Shown here piece by piece: positions 1 to 9,620 of a stretch of 64,000 nt of DNA. Every line of letters begins with the position of its first letter. The first letter of the stretch is position 1. This DNA comes from Delphinus delphis (taxonomy: Eukaryota; Chordata; Mammalia; Artiodactyla; Delphinidae), in NCBI RefSeq assembly GCF_949987515.2, contig NC_082694.2, positions 73,158,080 through 73,222,079 of the forward strand. Reading direction: 5' to 3'. The notes under the pieces were generated by a model, which was not told where the DNA came from, did no database searches, and was given only the letters and a program-made list of their open reading frames with translations. The position numbers and the translations under genes were made by a program.

Positions 1-392
1 TTTACTCACTAATAAACTGAATCGTAAAGTTTCTGCCTGACAAGCAAGATAGAAGAAAAACGCCCTTTGGTTGAGCAGCAGTATGCATTCTGGTATGCAC
101 TGTATGGAATTAAAGCTTTTGTGAAATTTGTAGAACACAGTTATAGTGATGAATATTTTTCTCTATGTCCAGTACATACTCAATTAAGGAAGTCTTACTC
201 AAATCATTTAATAAATCGGTTGCTACAAACAGCACCAATTCAAATTCCTGGGCATCCTTTGAAATAACACCAAACAAGTTCTGGCACTAATGCAGTGGGC
301 TATACGTAATGGAGTTTAGGTCTAACAGATACATGTGCCAGGGTCCCTGGTGTCTGATATATTCTGCATCGTGCACACATTCATCTAATGTT
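1..392. other. Unique AT-rich sequence, no gene recognised
   Basis: No repeat or exon signature is recognised. An open frame of 66 codons at 67-267 begins with TTG, has no recognisable domain, and is the length expected by chance. Confidence 0.5.
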
Positions 393-407
393 TCTGAGCA
401 CCTTCTT

Positions 408-1222
408 TTTTTTTTTTTTTTTTAAACATCTTTATTGGAGTATAATTGCTTTACAATGGTATGTTAGTTTCAGCTTCACAACAAAATGAATCATTTATAT
501 ATACACATATGTTCCCATATCTCTTCCCGCTTGCGTCTCCCTCCCTCCCACCCTCCCTATCCCACCCCTCCAGGCGGTCACAAAGCATCGAGCTGATCTC
601 CCTGTGCTATGCGGCTGCTTCCCACTAGCTATCTACCTTACGTTTAGTAGTGTATATATGTCCATGCCTCTTTATCGCTTTGTCACCGTTTACCCTTCCC
701 CCTCCCCATAGCCTCAAGTCCATTCTCTAGTAAGTCTGTGTCTTTATTCCTGTTTCACCCCTAGGTTTTTCATGACATTTTTTTTTCTTAAATTCCATAT
801 ATATGTGTTAGCATACGGTATTTGTCTCTCTCTTTCTGACTTACTTCACTCTGTATGACAGACTCTAGGTCTATCCACCTCATTACAAATAGCTCAATTT
901 CATCTCTTTTTATGGCTGAGTAATATTCCATTGTATATATGTGCCACATCTTCTTTATCCATTCATCCGATGATGGACACTTAGGTTGTTTCCATCTCTG
1001 GGCTATTGTAAATAGAGCTGCAATGAACATTTTGGTACATGACTCTTTTTGAATTATGGTTTTCTCAGGGTATATGCCCAGTAGTGGGATTGCTGGGTCA
1101 TATGGTAGTTCTATTTGTAGCTTTTTAAGGAACCTCCATACTGTTCTCCACAGTGGCTGTATCAATTTACATTCCCACCAACAGTGTAAGAGGGTTCCCT
1201 TTTCTCCACACCCTCTCCAGCA
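408..1222 (-). mobile_element. 5'-truncated young LINE-1 (L1), minus orientation
   Basis: The element begins at the left with a poly(T) run (408-423, the poly(A) tail on the minus strand), followed by the L1 3' UTR signature tggagtataattgctttac. It then runs through the reverse complement of the ORF2 C-terminal region up to 1222. It is flanked by an exact 15-bp target-site duplication, tctgagcaccttctt, at 393-407 and 1223-1237, so both ends are fixed. Only about 815 bp of the roughly 6 kb element was copied, as usual for 5' truncation during target-primed reverse transcription. The intact duplication indicates a relatively recent insertion. Confidence 0.95.
788..1222 (-). pseudogene. L1 ORF2 C-terminal fragment
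   Basis: On the minus strand an open frame encodes the cysteine-rich C-terminal end of L1 ORF2p. It includes [19 protein letters not shown] (the zinc-knuckle-like Cys/His region), then [16 protein letters not shown] and KKMWHIYTMEYYSAIK, typical of L1 ORF2. The endonuclease and reverse transcriptase domains are absent through 5' truncation, so it cannot function. The open frame extends to 1297, but everything beyond 1222 is host flank. Confidence 0.9.
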
Positions 1223-1255
1223 TCTGAGCACCTTCTTAAAGTCTGATGGGGAATT

Positions 1256-1448
1256 AGAACCCATTCCTTGTTTTGACCTTACTCCTTTCATTTGCATATT
1301 GTCCCTTTATACTATATTTTCATCCCTATTTATTTAAGCTACTCCATCACATATAGGTGGACGAACGCCTTATTTTTATATGTGCTTTTTTTTTCTTACA
1401 AAATTGGCCCACTAGATAGAAACCTTGATTTTAATAAATTATTTAATA
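1256..1448 (+). repeat. Direct duplication, copy A (193 bp)
   Basis: This block recurs at 1703-1896 in the same orientation with about six substitutions and one single-base indel. It begins agaaccca and ends aattatttaata. A 254-bp unrelated spacer separates the copies. Neither copy contains L1 or SINE sequence. The start is 18 bp beyond the right TSD of the neighbouring L1. Confidence 0.93.
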
Positions 1449-1702
1449 AACAAGGACGCAGGCAATGGTTATAATGTGATGCTGCTCACAGCTTCACGGG
1501 GGGAGAAGACCAATGTAAACATGATTTCTGGGACACACAGGCCCATTGCTCTCCAAACATCTCTTCAGTCCTCTCGCTCATGCTTTAAATTCCCAAACTT
1601 CTGCAACTCTTTAACTAATCTTGTCTGAACATGGCCTGGAATTTTAATTTCTTTCACAGACTACCCCTTGGCTTCCTACACCATTCCTCTGGCATCCAAC
1701 TC
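1449..1702. other. Spacer between the two duplicated blocks
   Basis: This is a single-copy segment between the 193-bp repeats. Its base composition is less AT-rich than the repeats (for example gcttcacggggggagaag). No known repeat is recognised. Confidence 0.5.
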
Positions 1703-1896
1703 AGAACCCACTCCTTGTTTTGACTTTACTCCTTTCATTTGCATGTTGTCCCTTTATAATATATTTTCATCCCTATTTATTTAAGCTACTCCATCACATG
1801 TAGGTGGACGAATGCCTTATTTTTATATGTGCTTTTTTTTTCCTTACAAAATTGGCCCACTAGATAGAAACCTTGATTTTAATAAATTATTTAATA
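1703..1896 (+). repeat. Direct duplication, copy B (194 bp)
   Basis: This is the second copy of the block at 1256-1448, about 3 percent diverged by eye. It has one extra C after the T-run near the middle. The sequence after it (ctttttaattc) differs from that after copy A (aacaaggacg), which defines the right edge. Confidence 0.93.
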
Positions 1897-2740
1897 CTTT
1901 TTAATTCTTATAATTCTTAAAAAACAATATACAGCCACATACTCATTCCCCCTAAGAGATTAGGTTTAATCATCTTAGGTAATAGTTTCAACATTTTATT
2001 GGGTTCTATAATTGTAATTGAACTGTCTGATTTTTATTCAATTGATACATGTGTCATGTTTCACTTTAAATAGGACATGAGATTTGCAATGCTTTTAGGA
2101 AAGAATAAGCAAATAAAGTAATAATTTTTAGCTTATAATTATTTTGAAGTTTTCAGCACTTAATTTCAAAATAGCATTGACTTTGTTAGGCCCTCGGTTT
2201 GGATTTTAGAACTATTATTAGACTGTTCCATTAAAGAGTTTTCAAGCGGGTATATCATGAACTTCGTAGTGTGATTGGGTTCAATCAGATTTTTTTTTTT
2301 TCTGAGAAGGGATAAGGAAGGAGAAATCTGAGGGCACTAATTCCTGACAGGATGAGAGAGAAGCTACTCATGTCATGGACTTCCCATTTCTGTGGAGGGG
2401 GTGCCAGGAAACACTCAGACTGGAGCACCTCAAGCTCTTCCTTCTCTTAAAAATTCTTCTCCTTTCCTTCTTCTTGATTCAATACTCTTCATTCTTAAAG
2501 ACCTGTTTTAAATGTACCATCCTATTTCAAATCCTCCTTTACTCCCCTTTTTCCTCCAGGTAGACTCAATCCTTCAACTGAATACACTGAAAACAATTGA
2601 ATACAGTACAGTAGTGTTGGTCCTTCCTGCCATAGGGATAATGCTGTGTTTGTTTTTACTTCTCCAACTTAAAGAAAGAAGGGAAAGAACAAACATTCAT
2701 TGAACATTCATTAGCTATCAGGTCCCATAACAGTTACATA
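1897..2740. other. Unique AT-rich sequence
   Basis: No repeat, exon or RNA gene is recognised. There is a T13 run near 2290-2302 and a pyrimidine-rich stretch near 2430-2560. The short open frames here do not resemble a known protein. Confidence 0.4.
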
Positions 2741-3130
2741 TTATAATACATATTATCCTTACAAAAGCCTTGTGAGTTAAGGACTCCCGTTATATTTTAT
2801 AGCACCCTACATTTCATTTATAATAATTTGCAAAAATATATTTATTGGTACATTATTTTAAGTATTTATCTTCTCTGCTAAGCTCCAGGAGAGCATGCAC
2901 TGTGTTTTCTTTATGTCTTTAGTATCCAACACAGGGGTAGTACCTAATAACCAGTCAATAAATATCTGGTGAATGAATGGATACATCAATAAATATGTAT
3001 TTTATTTATGCCTATTTTATAAGTGAGGAAACCCAGTCTCAATAAAAATAAACAACTCAAGGTCACTTAGCAAGTAGGGACAGAGTTGTGACCAGACTAA
3101 CAACTATTGATTCCAGTGCCAGTGAAATCT
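2741..3130 (+). repeat. MIR SINE, apparently interrupted
   Basis: The left part (2741-2805, tccttacaaaagccttgtgag) resembles the MIR segment that reads atcctcacaacaaccctatgag in the consensus. The right part (3003-3130) has gaggaaacccagtctcaa and caaggtcacttagcaagtag, matching the MIR core and 3' half. The two halves are consecutive in MIR but are separated here by about 200 bp that looks like an L2 3' end. Confidence 0.65.
2870..2990 (+). repeat. LINE-2 (L2) 3' end-like fragment inside MIR
   Basis: The sequence carries the L2 tail pattern: ctccaggagagcatgcactgtg, then tagtatccaacacagg, and finally aataaatatctggtgaatga. That order (short description of 'gggcagggactgtgtct ... caataaatgtttgttgaatga') is the usual L2 3' terminus in sense orientation. 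Confidence 0.65.
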
Positions 3131-3439
3131 CAGCCAGACCTCATGGCATTTAACAATCATAGGGTGAGGGTTGGTCATGGAGTTCTCGAAACAGAACAGG
3201 GTCAAGTCAAATATTTGTTACTTGCAAGACATTACTTTATCATTCATTTCTTCATTCAGAAATTATCTCTCATGCACGTAACTGCCTACTTCTCTTATTT
3301 TGACCTGGGTTCCATCTGCTGCTGTTGCCCTGATCATTCAACGTGACCTCCTAATGACAACAGACATCTCTTTAAGTCTCCTGTATCTGAAACTGTCAAT
3401 TGCCTCTCAGTATCTCTTCTTCTGATTTTCCATGAAATG

Positions 3440-3865
3440 TACTGTTGATTTTTCCTGGCTGCCTATGTGTTTACCCAAAAGTGTATTTCCAAACCTCCCT
3501 TGAATGTAGGTGTGGTCCTGAGACCCATTTTTGTAAATAAGATGTAAGGAGAAATGTTGCATGGGAGTTCTGGGACCCCCTCTTAGAAGGTAGAGAGAGA
3601 TGGCATGCTTTTCTTTCTCTCTGCATTTGTCCTGCTGTGGATGTGGTCCTGAGCTCTTGCATCCATCTTGGAGCAGGAGGATAAATGCCACAGCGTAGTG
3701 CAACTCTAGAAGTAGCCTGAGTCCATGCTGGCAACTATGCTAACCCTGGATATCACTGAGCTTATTTTGCTAAAGAGAAAAATGATTGCTCTCTTATTTA
3801 AGCCGTTGTTTCCTCAAGCGTCTTTTTTTCCCTTACTTGCTGCCAAATGTAATCCTAACTGATAC
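3440..3865 (+). repeat. Ancient LTR-like (MaLR/MLT1-type) repeat
   Basis: The block contains hallmarks common in old mammalian LTRs of the MaLR type: ttgcatccatcttggagcag (3657-3676), ttatttaagccgttgtttcc, and a terminal segment near aatcctaactgatac. Similarity is by memory of consensus motifs only. The subfamily and exact ends are not resolved. Short open frames on the minus strand fall inside this repeat and are not genes. Confidence 0.5.
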
Positions 3866-6056
3866 CCGTCCTAAAAGAAATAAAGATGTTTAAACATTAG
3901 CAAGTTTTCTGGTTTCAGAAGACATCAAAATAGAAACCACATATGCCAATAAAATGTCTTCCAATCGAGTAAGTGATTTTTAAGGCAAACTTTTCTATAA
4001 ATAAGGTATAATTCATAAAATAGGGTTCTCAAAATAAAAGTATTCACCAAAACAAATTTGATATATGGGAGACTTTCATTTCCATTTAAGACCATTTATT
4101 CCATCTTTTAGTGTAGTATGAATTATGTATTATGAAAATGATCTCATAACTAAATATGTAAAGAATAAAGAAAAAAATCAATTTTAAAACAAAACAAAAC
4201 AAATTGAAAGTATAGATGATTCCATTACATGATTCTAAGGCATTATGTTATGAACCATTTTTTAAAATATGAAAGAGAACGTGTCATCTGAGTTTGAAGA
4301 ATAATGTCATGTGATTATAAATGTTCTCCTGCACAAAGTCAGCATGTTGTCTTGAAGAGCTCAAGGGGGAGTTCACAGTTAGATCATGTTTATATTTTTC
4401 TTTCAAACTGCTTCCGAATCAAAAGCCTAATACCTGAGCCTGCAACAGAAGAAATGACCCCACCATCACAACTGCCTATAAGGCAGGCCTCAACTCCTGG
4501 CTCCTTTGGACAGGCTGAGGCATGCAGGGCTAATTGTGCCAGTTCCGACTTTTGAGGGCAACTTGCATCAAAGCTGAGCCTTAAATGGACATATTCAACA
4601 GGCATTGATTCTCCTGAGTTTGGTTGCTTGCACTCTTGAGGTTTCAAAACTGTCTGCCTGCTCACTTTTAGCTGCCCACAGGTCTCCTATTCCTGTAGTC
4701 TATTACCCTGACCTCATCTCCTGCAATGTTGTCCTTATGAGGAACTGAGTGTGCTTCTCCCTCACGGTCATCTAACTGTCATTTGTACTTCAGTTCCACT
4801 TGAAGAGTTCAGACTATATGTGACATCTAAGGTTGATGGTCTCCTCTGCCAAATTACTTTCTTACAGTACTTGTTCTTAAAATACTAGCTAAGTGGATTC
4901 AGAAAGTGTATATCAAGGGCCTAGTGCATGCGGGGGGCTATTCTAGGCCCTGGTTGGGATCTATTGGGTCTGTACAGTCTAAATAACCCAGAAAAGGGAT
5001 TCAAGTCCATGTTAAAAACCAGTCAACCCAATGTTTAACACCCTTCTAATTTTTTTGGAAATTACACTTAAATAATGTGAACCTCTGTTGCCCCATTTTA
5101 TAGATGAGCAAGTATTTGTCTGAGTGCATGACCTTTTTTTAAAGGAATATTCTCATAGAAAAAAAGAAAGAGAAATTTCTCTTATTACAACAAATGGTGA
5201 ACTGGGAGGAAAAAAAACAACAGGTATCAATATCGGGAGTGAATGCCTGAGATCACCCCACCTGTTGAGGAGACCTCAGCTACTAGATGTGGAAGCAGAG
5301 AATAGAACTAACACGAGGCCTGGTCACTAGTTACCTTGGTCTGGGTCTGATGGTTCTCAGTGAAGTAAGGGATTCTCTCATCTCCTGAGACCAAAAACCT
5401 TTGTTTCTATTTCACTATGTTTTAAATATTAAAGGAAAAATAAAAGGATTAAATTTAAAATCTTCCCAATTGGGAAAAAATGTATTTTTTCCATTTTTGT
5501 GAGAGTATAATGCTACTTTTTTTCAAAACGTTAATTTGCTTTTTCATAATATACTTAGTAATTAGTGAACAAAACCCTAATGTACTGTGGGTGTGATTTG
5601 TAAAGGCTTAAATGACAGACTTTAACTAGGATAATTTCAGTCCTGATGTGTTGTGGAATAACAATATATTCTAAATGAGTAAACTTGAAATAAGTAAGCC
5701 ATTGGGGACTATTGGCCACCTGATAATTAAACTTGATCTAACATGGACATCAAAAATAATTATGTGTACTAAACATAAAGTGACAGTCAGCTCCTCAGAG
5801 AGATGAAGTGAAGTTGTACAGATGGACAGAATGCAAATCATGACGGGTTTCTTAATGAAAGAGAAATGAAATGCAATTTAAAGCCCTATGCAAAATTTGG
5901 ATAGCTACTCCTAGTGTACAAATTACTGAAAAAAAATTACATTGAAGCAAGATAGATTACTATATTTCCAACAACCAGGAAAACCATTCCTCTAGAGAAT
6001 TTAGATTTTCAAGTTTCCTGGGCAATGAGGTTAAGAACAAAATTACTTTTATAGTA
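3866..6056. other. Mostly unique sequence
   Basis: No gene or clear repeat is recognised over about 2.2 kb. A weak MIR-like piece (gccccattttatagatgagc) lies near 5090-5110. An A-rich patch with repeated AAAAC units lies at 4185-4202. Confidence 0.4.
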
Positions 6057-6443
6057 TATTTGTATTCCTCTCCTAGGGCTGCCATAACAGAGTACTGAAG
6101 ACTGGGGCACTTAGCAGAAATGTATTTTCTCACAATTGTGGAGACTAGAAGTCCAAGACCAAGGTTTTGGCAAGGTTGGTTTCTTATGAGGCCTGTGTCC
6201 TTGGCTTGTAAATGGCTGTCCTTCAGACATCCTCACAGGGCCTTCTTTCTGTGTGTCTCTGATGTCCCTTCCTCTTCTCATGAGGACACCAGCTGTACTG
6301 GATTTGGGCCCCACCCAAATGGCCCCATTTCACCTTAATTACCTCTTTAAGGACCCAATTTCCAAATTCAGTCACATCTGAGGTACTGGGGATTAGGATT
6401 TCAACATACAAATTTTGGAGGAATGCAGTTCAGTCCATAACAA
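6057..6443 (-). repeat. MLT1-like MaLR LTR, minus orientation
   Basis: On the minus strand the block begins tgttatggactgaactgcat and runs through gacttctagtctccacaatt to ctgttatggcagccctagg. This is the order of an MLT1 LTR: start, central gacaccagctg-type segment, polyadenylation region and end. It spans roughly the length of one solo LTR. No internal retroviral sequence is attached. Confidence 0.75.
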
Positions 6444-7494
6444 TGTTCAATGCACAAATTATACACAATTTAGGCAACAAAAATATCAATACAGAAATGA
6501 ATAGAGGGGGGATGCATTGAATACCTTACATGAGAGAGGTCCTGATCAGCTGGTAGGGTGACCAGCCTTCCTCGTGTGCCTGGTTTTAGCACCGAAAGTC
6601 CTATACCCTGGAAAAGTTCTCAAATCAGAATGGTTGGTCACCCAGCATCATGTGCTGGATACCCGACAACCACTGCTAAGGGTGACATTTGTGACCTAAT
6701 GTAGTATGGTAGTATAGTAAACAACATCATTCTCGAGTTCTTAAAATTTTACCAGAAGTGTAAATTATGCTCAAGCAAGCAGGCCTCCTTATGATCATGG
6801 AATAGAATCAAGAATTCCCAACATCATTGGGAAGTTGAACAGATCTCCAGTTTGCTGTAAGGATGGCACATTCTTAGTTGATAGACTGTGTCACCCAAAT
6901 ATAACCTACCTCCTTTCTTAGATTTGATTCAGAAAGAATAACATTCTCTTTCCAAACTCCAGGACTTATATTTGGAATGACCATAAGTCCTGCTTTTCCT
7001 TGGACAGTCTCATTTTACCTGTTGTTTCAGCATAATTATTGGTAAGTCCTCCTTCATTCTCAGAAGTCCCCTGTTCATAGCATAAAATATATGGTCATAC
7101 AATTTATACTGCTATAGTTCTTCTGGTCCCAATACATCTCTGCTTTCCTTTTCCTATAACACACCAGTCTCTGAGCTTGCCATTCACAGACACATAGGTT
7201 CCCTGATCCTCTGTGTGACTCTTCTCTTTACTGTCTGACTAGAACAGTGGAGATGGGGCTCACAAATTTTGTTTTGGACCCTCCTACATAACCAGGTCTT
7301 ATAATATGATCATAAAACAGGAAGCATAATTTTTCCATCATCTAAGAATCAGGGTATAGGAGCTTACAATGGAAGTAGGAAAACAATTAGAAGATTTAAA
7401 CCAATACAAATAAATTATGTGTGTGCACAAAATATTATTTTAACTTTTTATTTTATAACGGAATATAGCCTATTCACAAAATATTTTTAATAAT
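6444..7494. other. Unique sequence
   Basis: No gene, RNA gene or confident repeat is recognised. Open frames are short and random-looking. Confidence 0.4.
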
Positions 7495-7640
7495 CACGGA
7501 CTCTCAAAGGATTTCAGGGATTATCTAGCTGAATCCTCTCCTTTTGCAAAAGAATAAACTGAGGCTTAGAAACAGGAAGTGATTTGCCAGAGGGCATAAC
7601 CTAACTTGATCCAGTTAAAAAAGAATTCATGACCACCAAT
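7495..7640 (+). repeat. MIR-like ancient repeat
   Basis: The motifs ttatctagctgaatcctctc, aataaactgaggcttagaaa and gtgatttgccagagggcata follow the order of the MIR-related sequence 'gatcatctagtccaac ... aaactgaggcccagag ... tgacttgcccaagg'. The copy is strongly diverged. Confidence 0.55.
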
Positions 7641-7903
7641 GAATTAGATATTTCTATTCCCAAGTCAGGTATTTTTACCATATGAGAACATAATAACTGT
7701 TCCCTTAGAACATCTTTTCTGGCCTTGTTTCTTAAAATAACATATTTGTTATTCTAAATGTGAAACTAGTTTGTGTACTTTAGAAAACTTATAAAATAGA
7801 CATTAGCAAAATATATTTTTAAAAAAATATTACAAGTCACTTCCCAGAACTAATCACAGAATTATTTCCTTCCATTATGATTCCATTTTGGTACATATGA
7901 GGG

Positions 7904-7908
<5 letters not shown>

Positions 7909-7949
<41 letters not shown>
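7909..7949. repeat. (TG)n microsatellite
   Basis: About 41 bp of nearly uninterrupted TG dinucleotides with one early A. This is a typical length-polymorphic CA/TG repeat. Confidence 0.97.
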
Positions 7950-7952
<3 letters not shown>

Positions 7953-8098
7953 CATATATTTATACTTCCACCTGTGTACATCATGCAAATTGAGAGCATT
8001 TCATTTTATGACATGTATTACCCAAATCTTTAAGCCTAAAATATATATCATGAGAATATTTCCAGGCCCTTAAGTATTTTTTATATAATACCATTTTT

Positions 8099-8326
8099 GT
8101 TATTTTTGTTTTTGTTTTTGTTTTTTTTTTTTTGTGGTACACGGGCCTCTCACTGTTGTAGCCTCTCCCGTTGCGGAGCAACAGGCTCCGGACGCGCAGG
8201 CTCAGCGGCCATGGCTCACGGGCGCAGCTGCTCCGTGGCATGTGGGATCTTCCCGGACCGGGTCATGAACCCATGTCCCCTGCATCGGCAGGCGGACTCT
8301 CAACCACTGCGCCACCAGGGAAGCCC
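8099..8326 (-). mobile_element. CHR-type tRNA-derived SINE, minus orientation
   Basis: The plus strand shows the T-rich tail, then the reverse complement of the SINE body, ending ccaccagggaagccc. The reversed tRNA B-box ggtcatgaaccc lies at 8261-8272. A 15-bp target-site duplication, tataataccattttt, flanks it at 8084-8098 and 8327-8341. The element retains many CpG sites. It interrupts the ancient L1. Open frames across it are incidental. Confidence 0.95.
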
Positions 8327-8421
8327 TATAATACCATTTTTAATGGCTGCATATTTTCCCATTACATGATATGCCAACATTTATTCAACCAATGGTAACA
8401 CTGAAGATGTAATAAGTTTCC

Positions 8422-8441
8422 TTTTTTTTTTTTTTTTTTTT
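8422..8441. repeat. Poly(T) tract
   Basis: A run of about 20 T within the old L1. No element is attached to it, so it looks like local expansion. Confidence 0.85.
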
Positions 8442-8606
8442 GCTATATAAGCTATGTTGCTAGAAAAAACCCTTGTCATGGTATTTGTAAATTATTACTT
8501 ACAGCTGTATCACTAATCAACTGAAGTGAAAAATTGCTAATCAGAAGACTATACATTCGTAGTCTTTTAAAAACTGTGTTGCACATGACCACTCAAGAAG
8601 GTTGTG

Positions 8607-8851
8607 CCTGCAGCCGCATAGCACAGGGAGATTAGCTCGGTGCTTTGTGACCATCTAGAGGGGTGGGATAGGGAGGGTGGGATAGGGAGAGTGGGAGGGA
8701 GACGAAAGAGAGAGGAGGTATGGGTCTATATGTATATGTATAGCTGATTGACTTTGTTATAAAGCAGAAACTAACACACAATTGTAAAGCAATTATACTC
8801 CAATAAAGATGTTAATATATATATATAAATAATAATAAATAAATTTAAAAA
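8607..8851 (+). mobile_element. Short 5'-truncated L1 3' UTR insertion
   Basis: About 245 bp of L1 3' UTR in plus orientation: cagccgcatagcacagggag, a gggtgggatagggagg tandem stretch, ttgactttgttataaagcag and attatactccaataaagatg, then an A/T-rich tail. Flanks aagaaggttgtg (8595-8606) and aagaatgttgtg (8852-8863) form a 12-bp target-site duplication with one mismatch. The host L1 sequence is continuous across the insertion. Confidence 0.85.
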
Positions 8852-9246
8852 AAGAATGTTGTGATGACTTTTACACCTCAGTACTATGGCAGCATTTCTG
8901 TTTTTCTCTAACCCTTGACAGCATTGACAGTTATTTTTTCCTTGTCTTTGACAGTTTGACAGAGAAAAATAGTGTATTATGGTCTTAATTTGCATTCATT
9001 TTATTACGATTGCACTGGTATAGTTTTTATATGTTTATAGGTCTTCTGCGTAACGAATATTTCTATTTTTTAAACTTTTTAATCCTTTTGGGTTGTTTAC
9101 ATTTATCTTACCTCTTAGCAATACATCTTTATAATAATACAGTAATGTATTAACATAAAAACTCCTTGGACTGAATATATGTTACAAAATTTTTACATGG
9201 AAAATAGTATTTTTCCATTTCATTTCAGTTGTCTGTCTTTTTTTAA

Positions 9247-9396
9247 GATTTCATGTAATTTTTAATTTCATATAAATGGAGACATACATGAAGTATTCTT
9301 GTGTATGGCTTTTATCACTCAGCACTTCTTTTATGTATCCACTTTGTTGCATGTATAGCTAATTTATTCTTTTATTACTTTTCTTTCTTTTTGAAT
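9247..9396 (-). other. Candidate L1 3'-transduced segment (old-L1-like)
   Basis: This 150 bp lies between the left copy of a 15-bp repeat (tctgtctttttttaa, 9232-9246) and the 3' end of the young L1. It reads as another old L1 piece (aatttcatataaatggagac, gtatggcttttatcactcag, ttgttgcatgtatagc). It does not fit in order with the surrounding old L1. A simple explanation is that the young L1 carried its source's 3' flank along. No clear terminal poly(A) or nearby AATAAA supports this, so it stays a hypothesis. Confidence 0.4.
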
Positions 9397-9620
9397 TTTA
9401 TTTTATTTTTTTATACAGCAGGTTCTTATTAGTCATCAATTTTATACACATCAGTGTATATATGTCAATCACAATCGACCAATAAATCACACCACCACCA
9501 CCCCCCCACTGCCACTTTCCCCGCTTGGTGTCCATATGTTTGTTCTCTACATCTGTGTCTCAATTTCTGCCCTACAAACCAGTTCATCTTTACCATTTTT
9601 CTAGGTTCCACATATATACA

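Larger units (their letters stand above)
7975..9246 (-). mobile_element. Ancient L1 (L1M-type) 3' portion, minus orientation, interrupted
   Basis: The plus strand reads as reverse complement of an old L1 3' region: ttttaatggctgcatatttt, atgccaacatttattcaacc, then ggtcttaatttgcattcatt, ataggtcttctgcg, ccttttgggttgtttac, and atatgttacaaaattttt. It is heavily diverged and is split by the SINE at 8099-8326 and the short L1 at 8607-8851. Its continuation resumes after the large young L1 at about 15492. Subfamily is not determined. Confidence 0.7.

Noticed and set aside
7888..8073. Cys/Val-repeat open frame
   Set aside because: Translation of the (TG)n microsatellite.
9381..9420. Alternative TSD for the large L1 next to its A-rich tail (ctttctttttgaattt vs ctgtctttttttaattt)
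   Set aside because: Imperfect low-complexity match. The exact 15-bp repeat at 9232/15492 with continuous host sequence is better supported.
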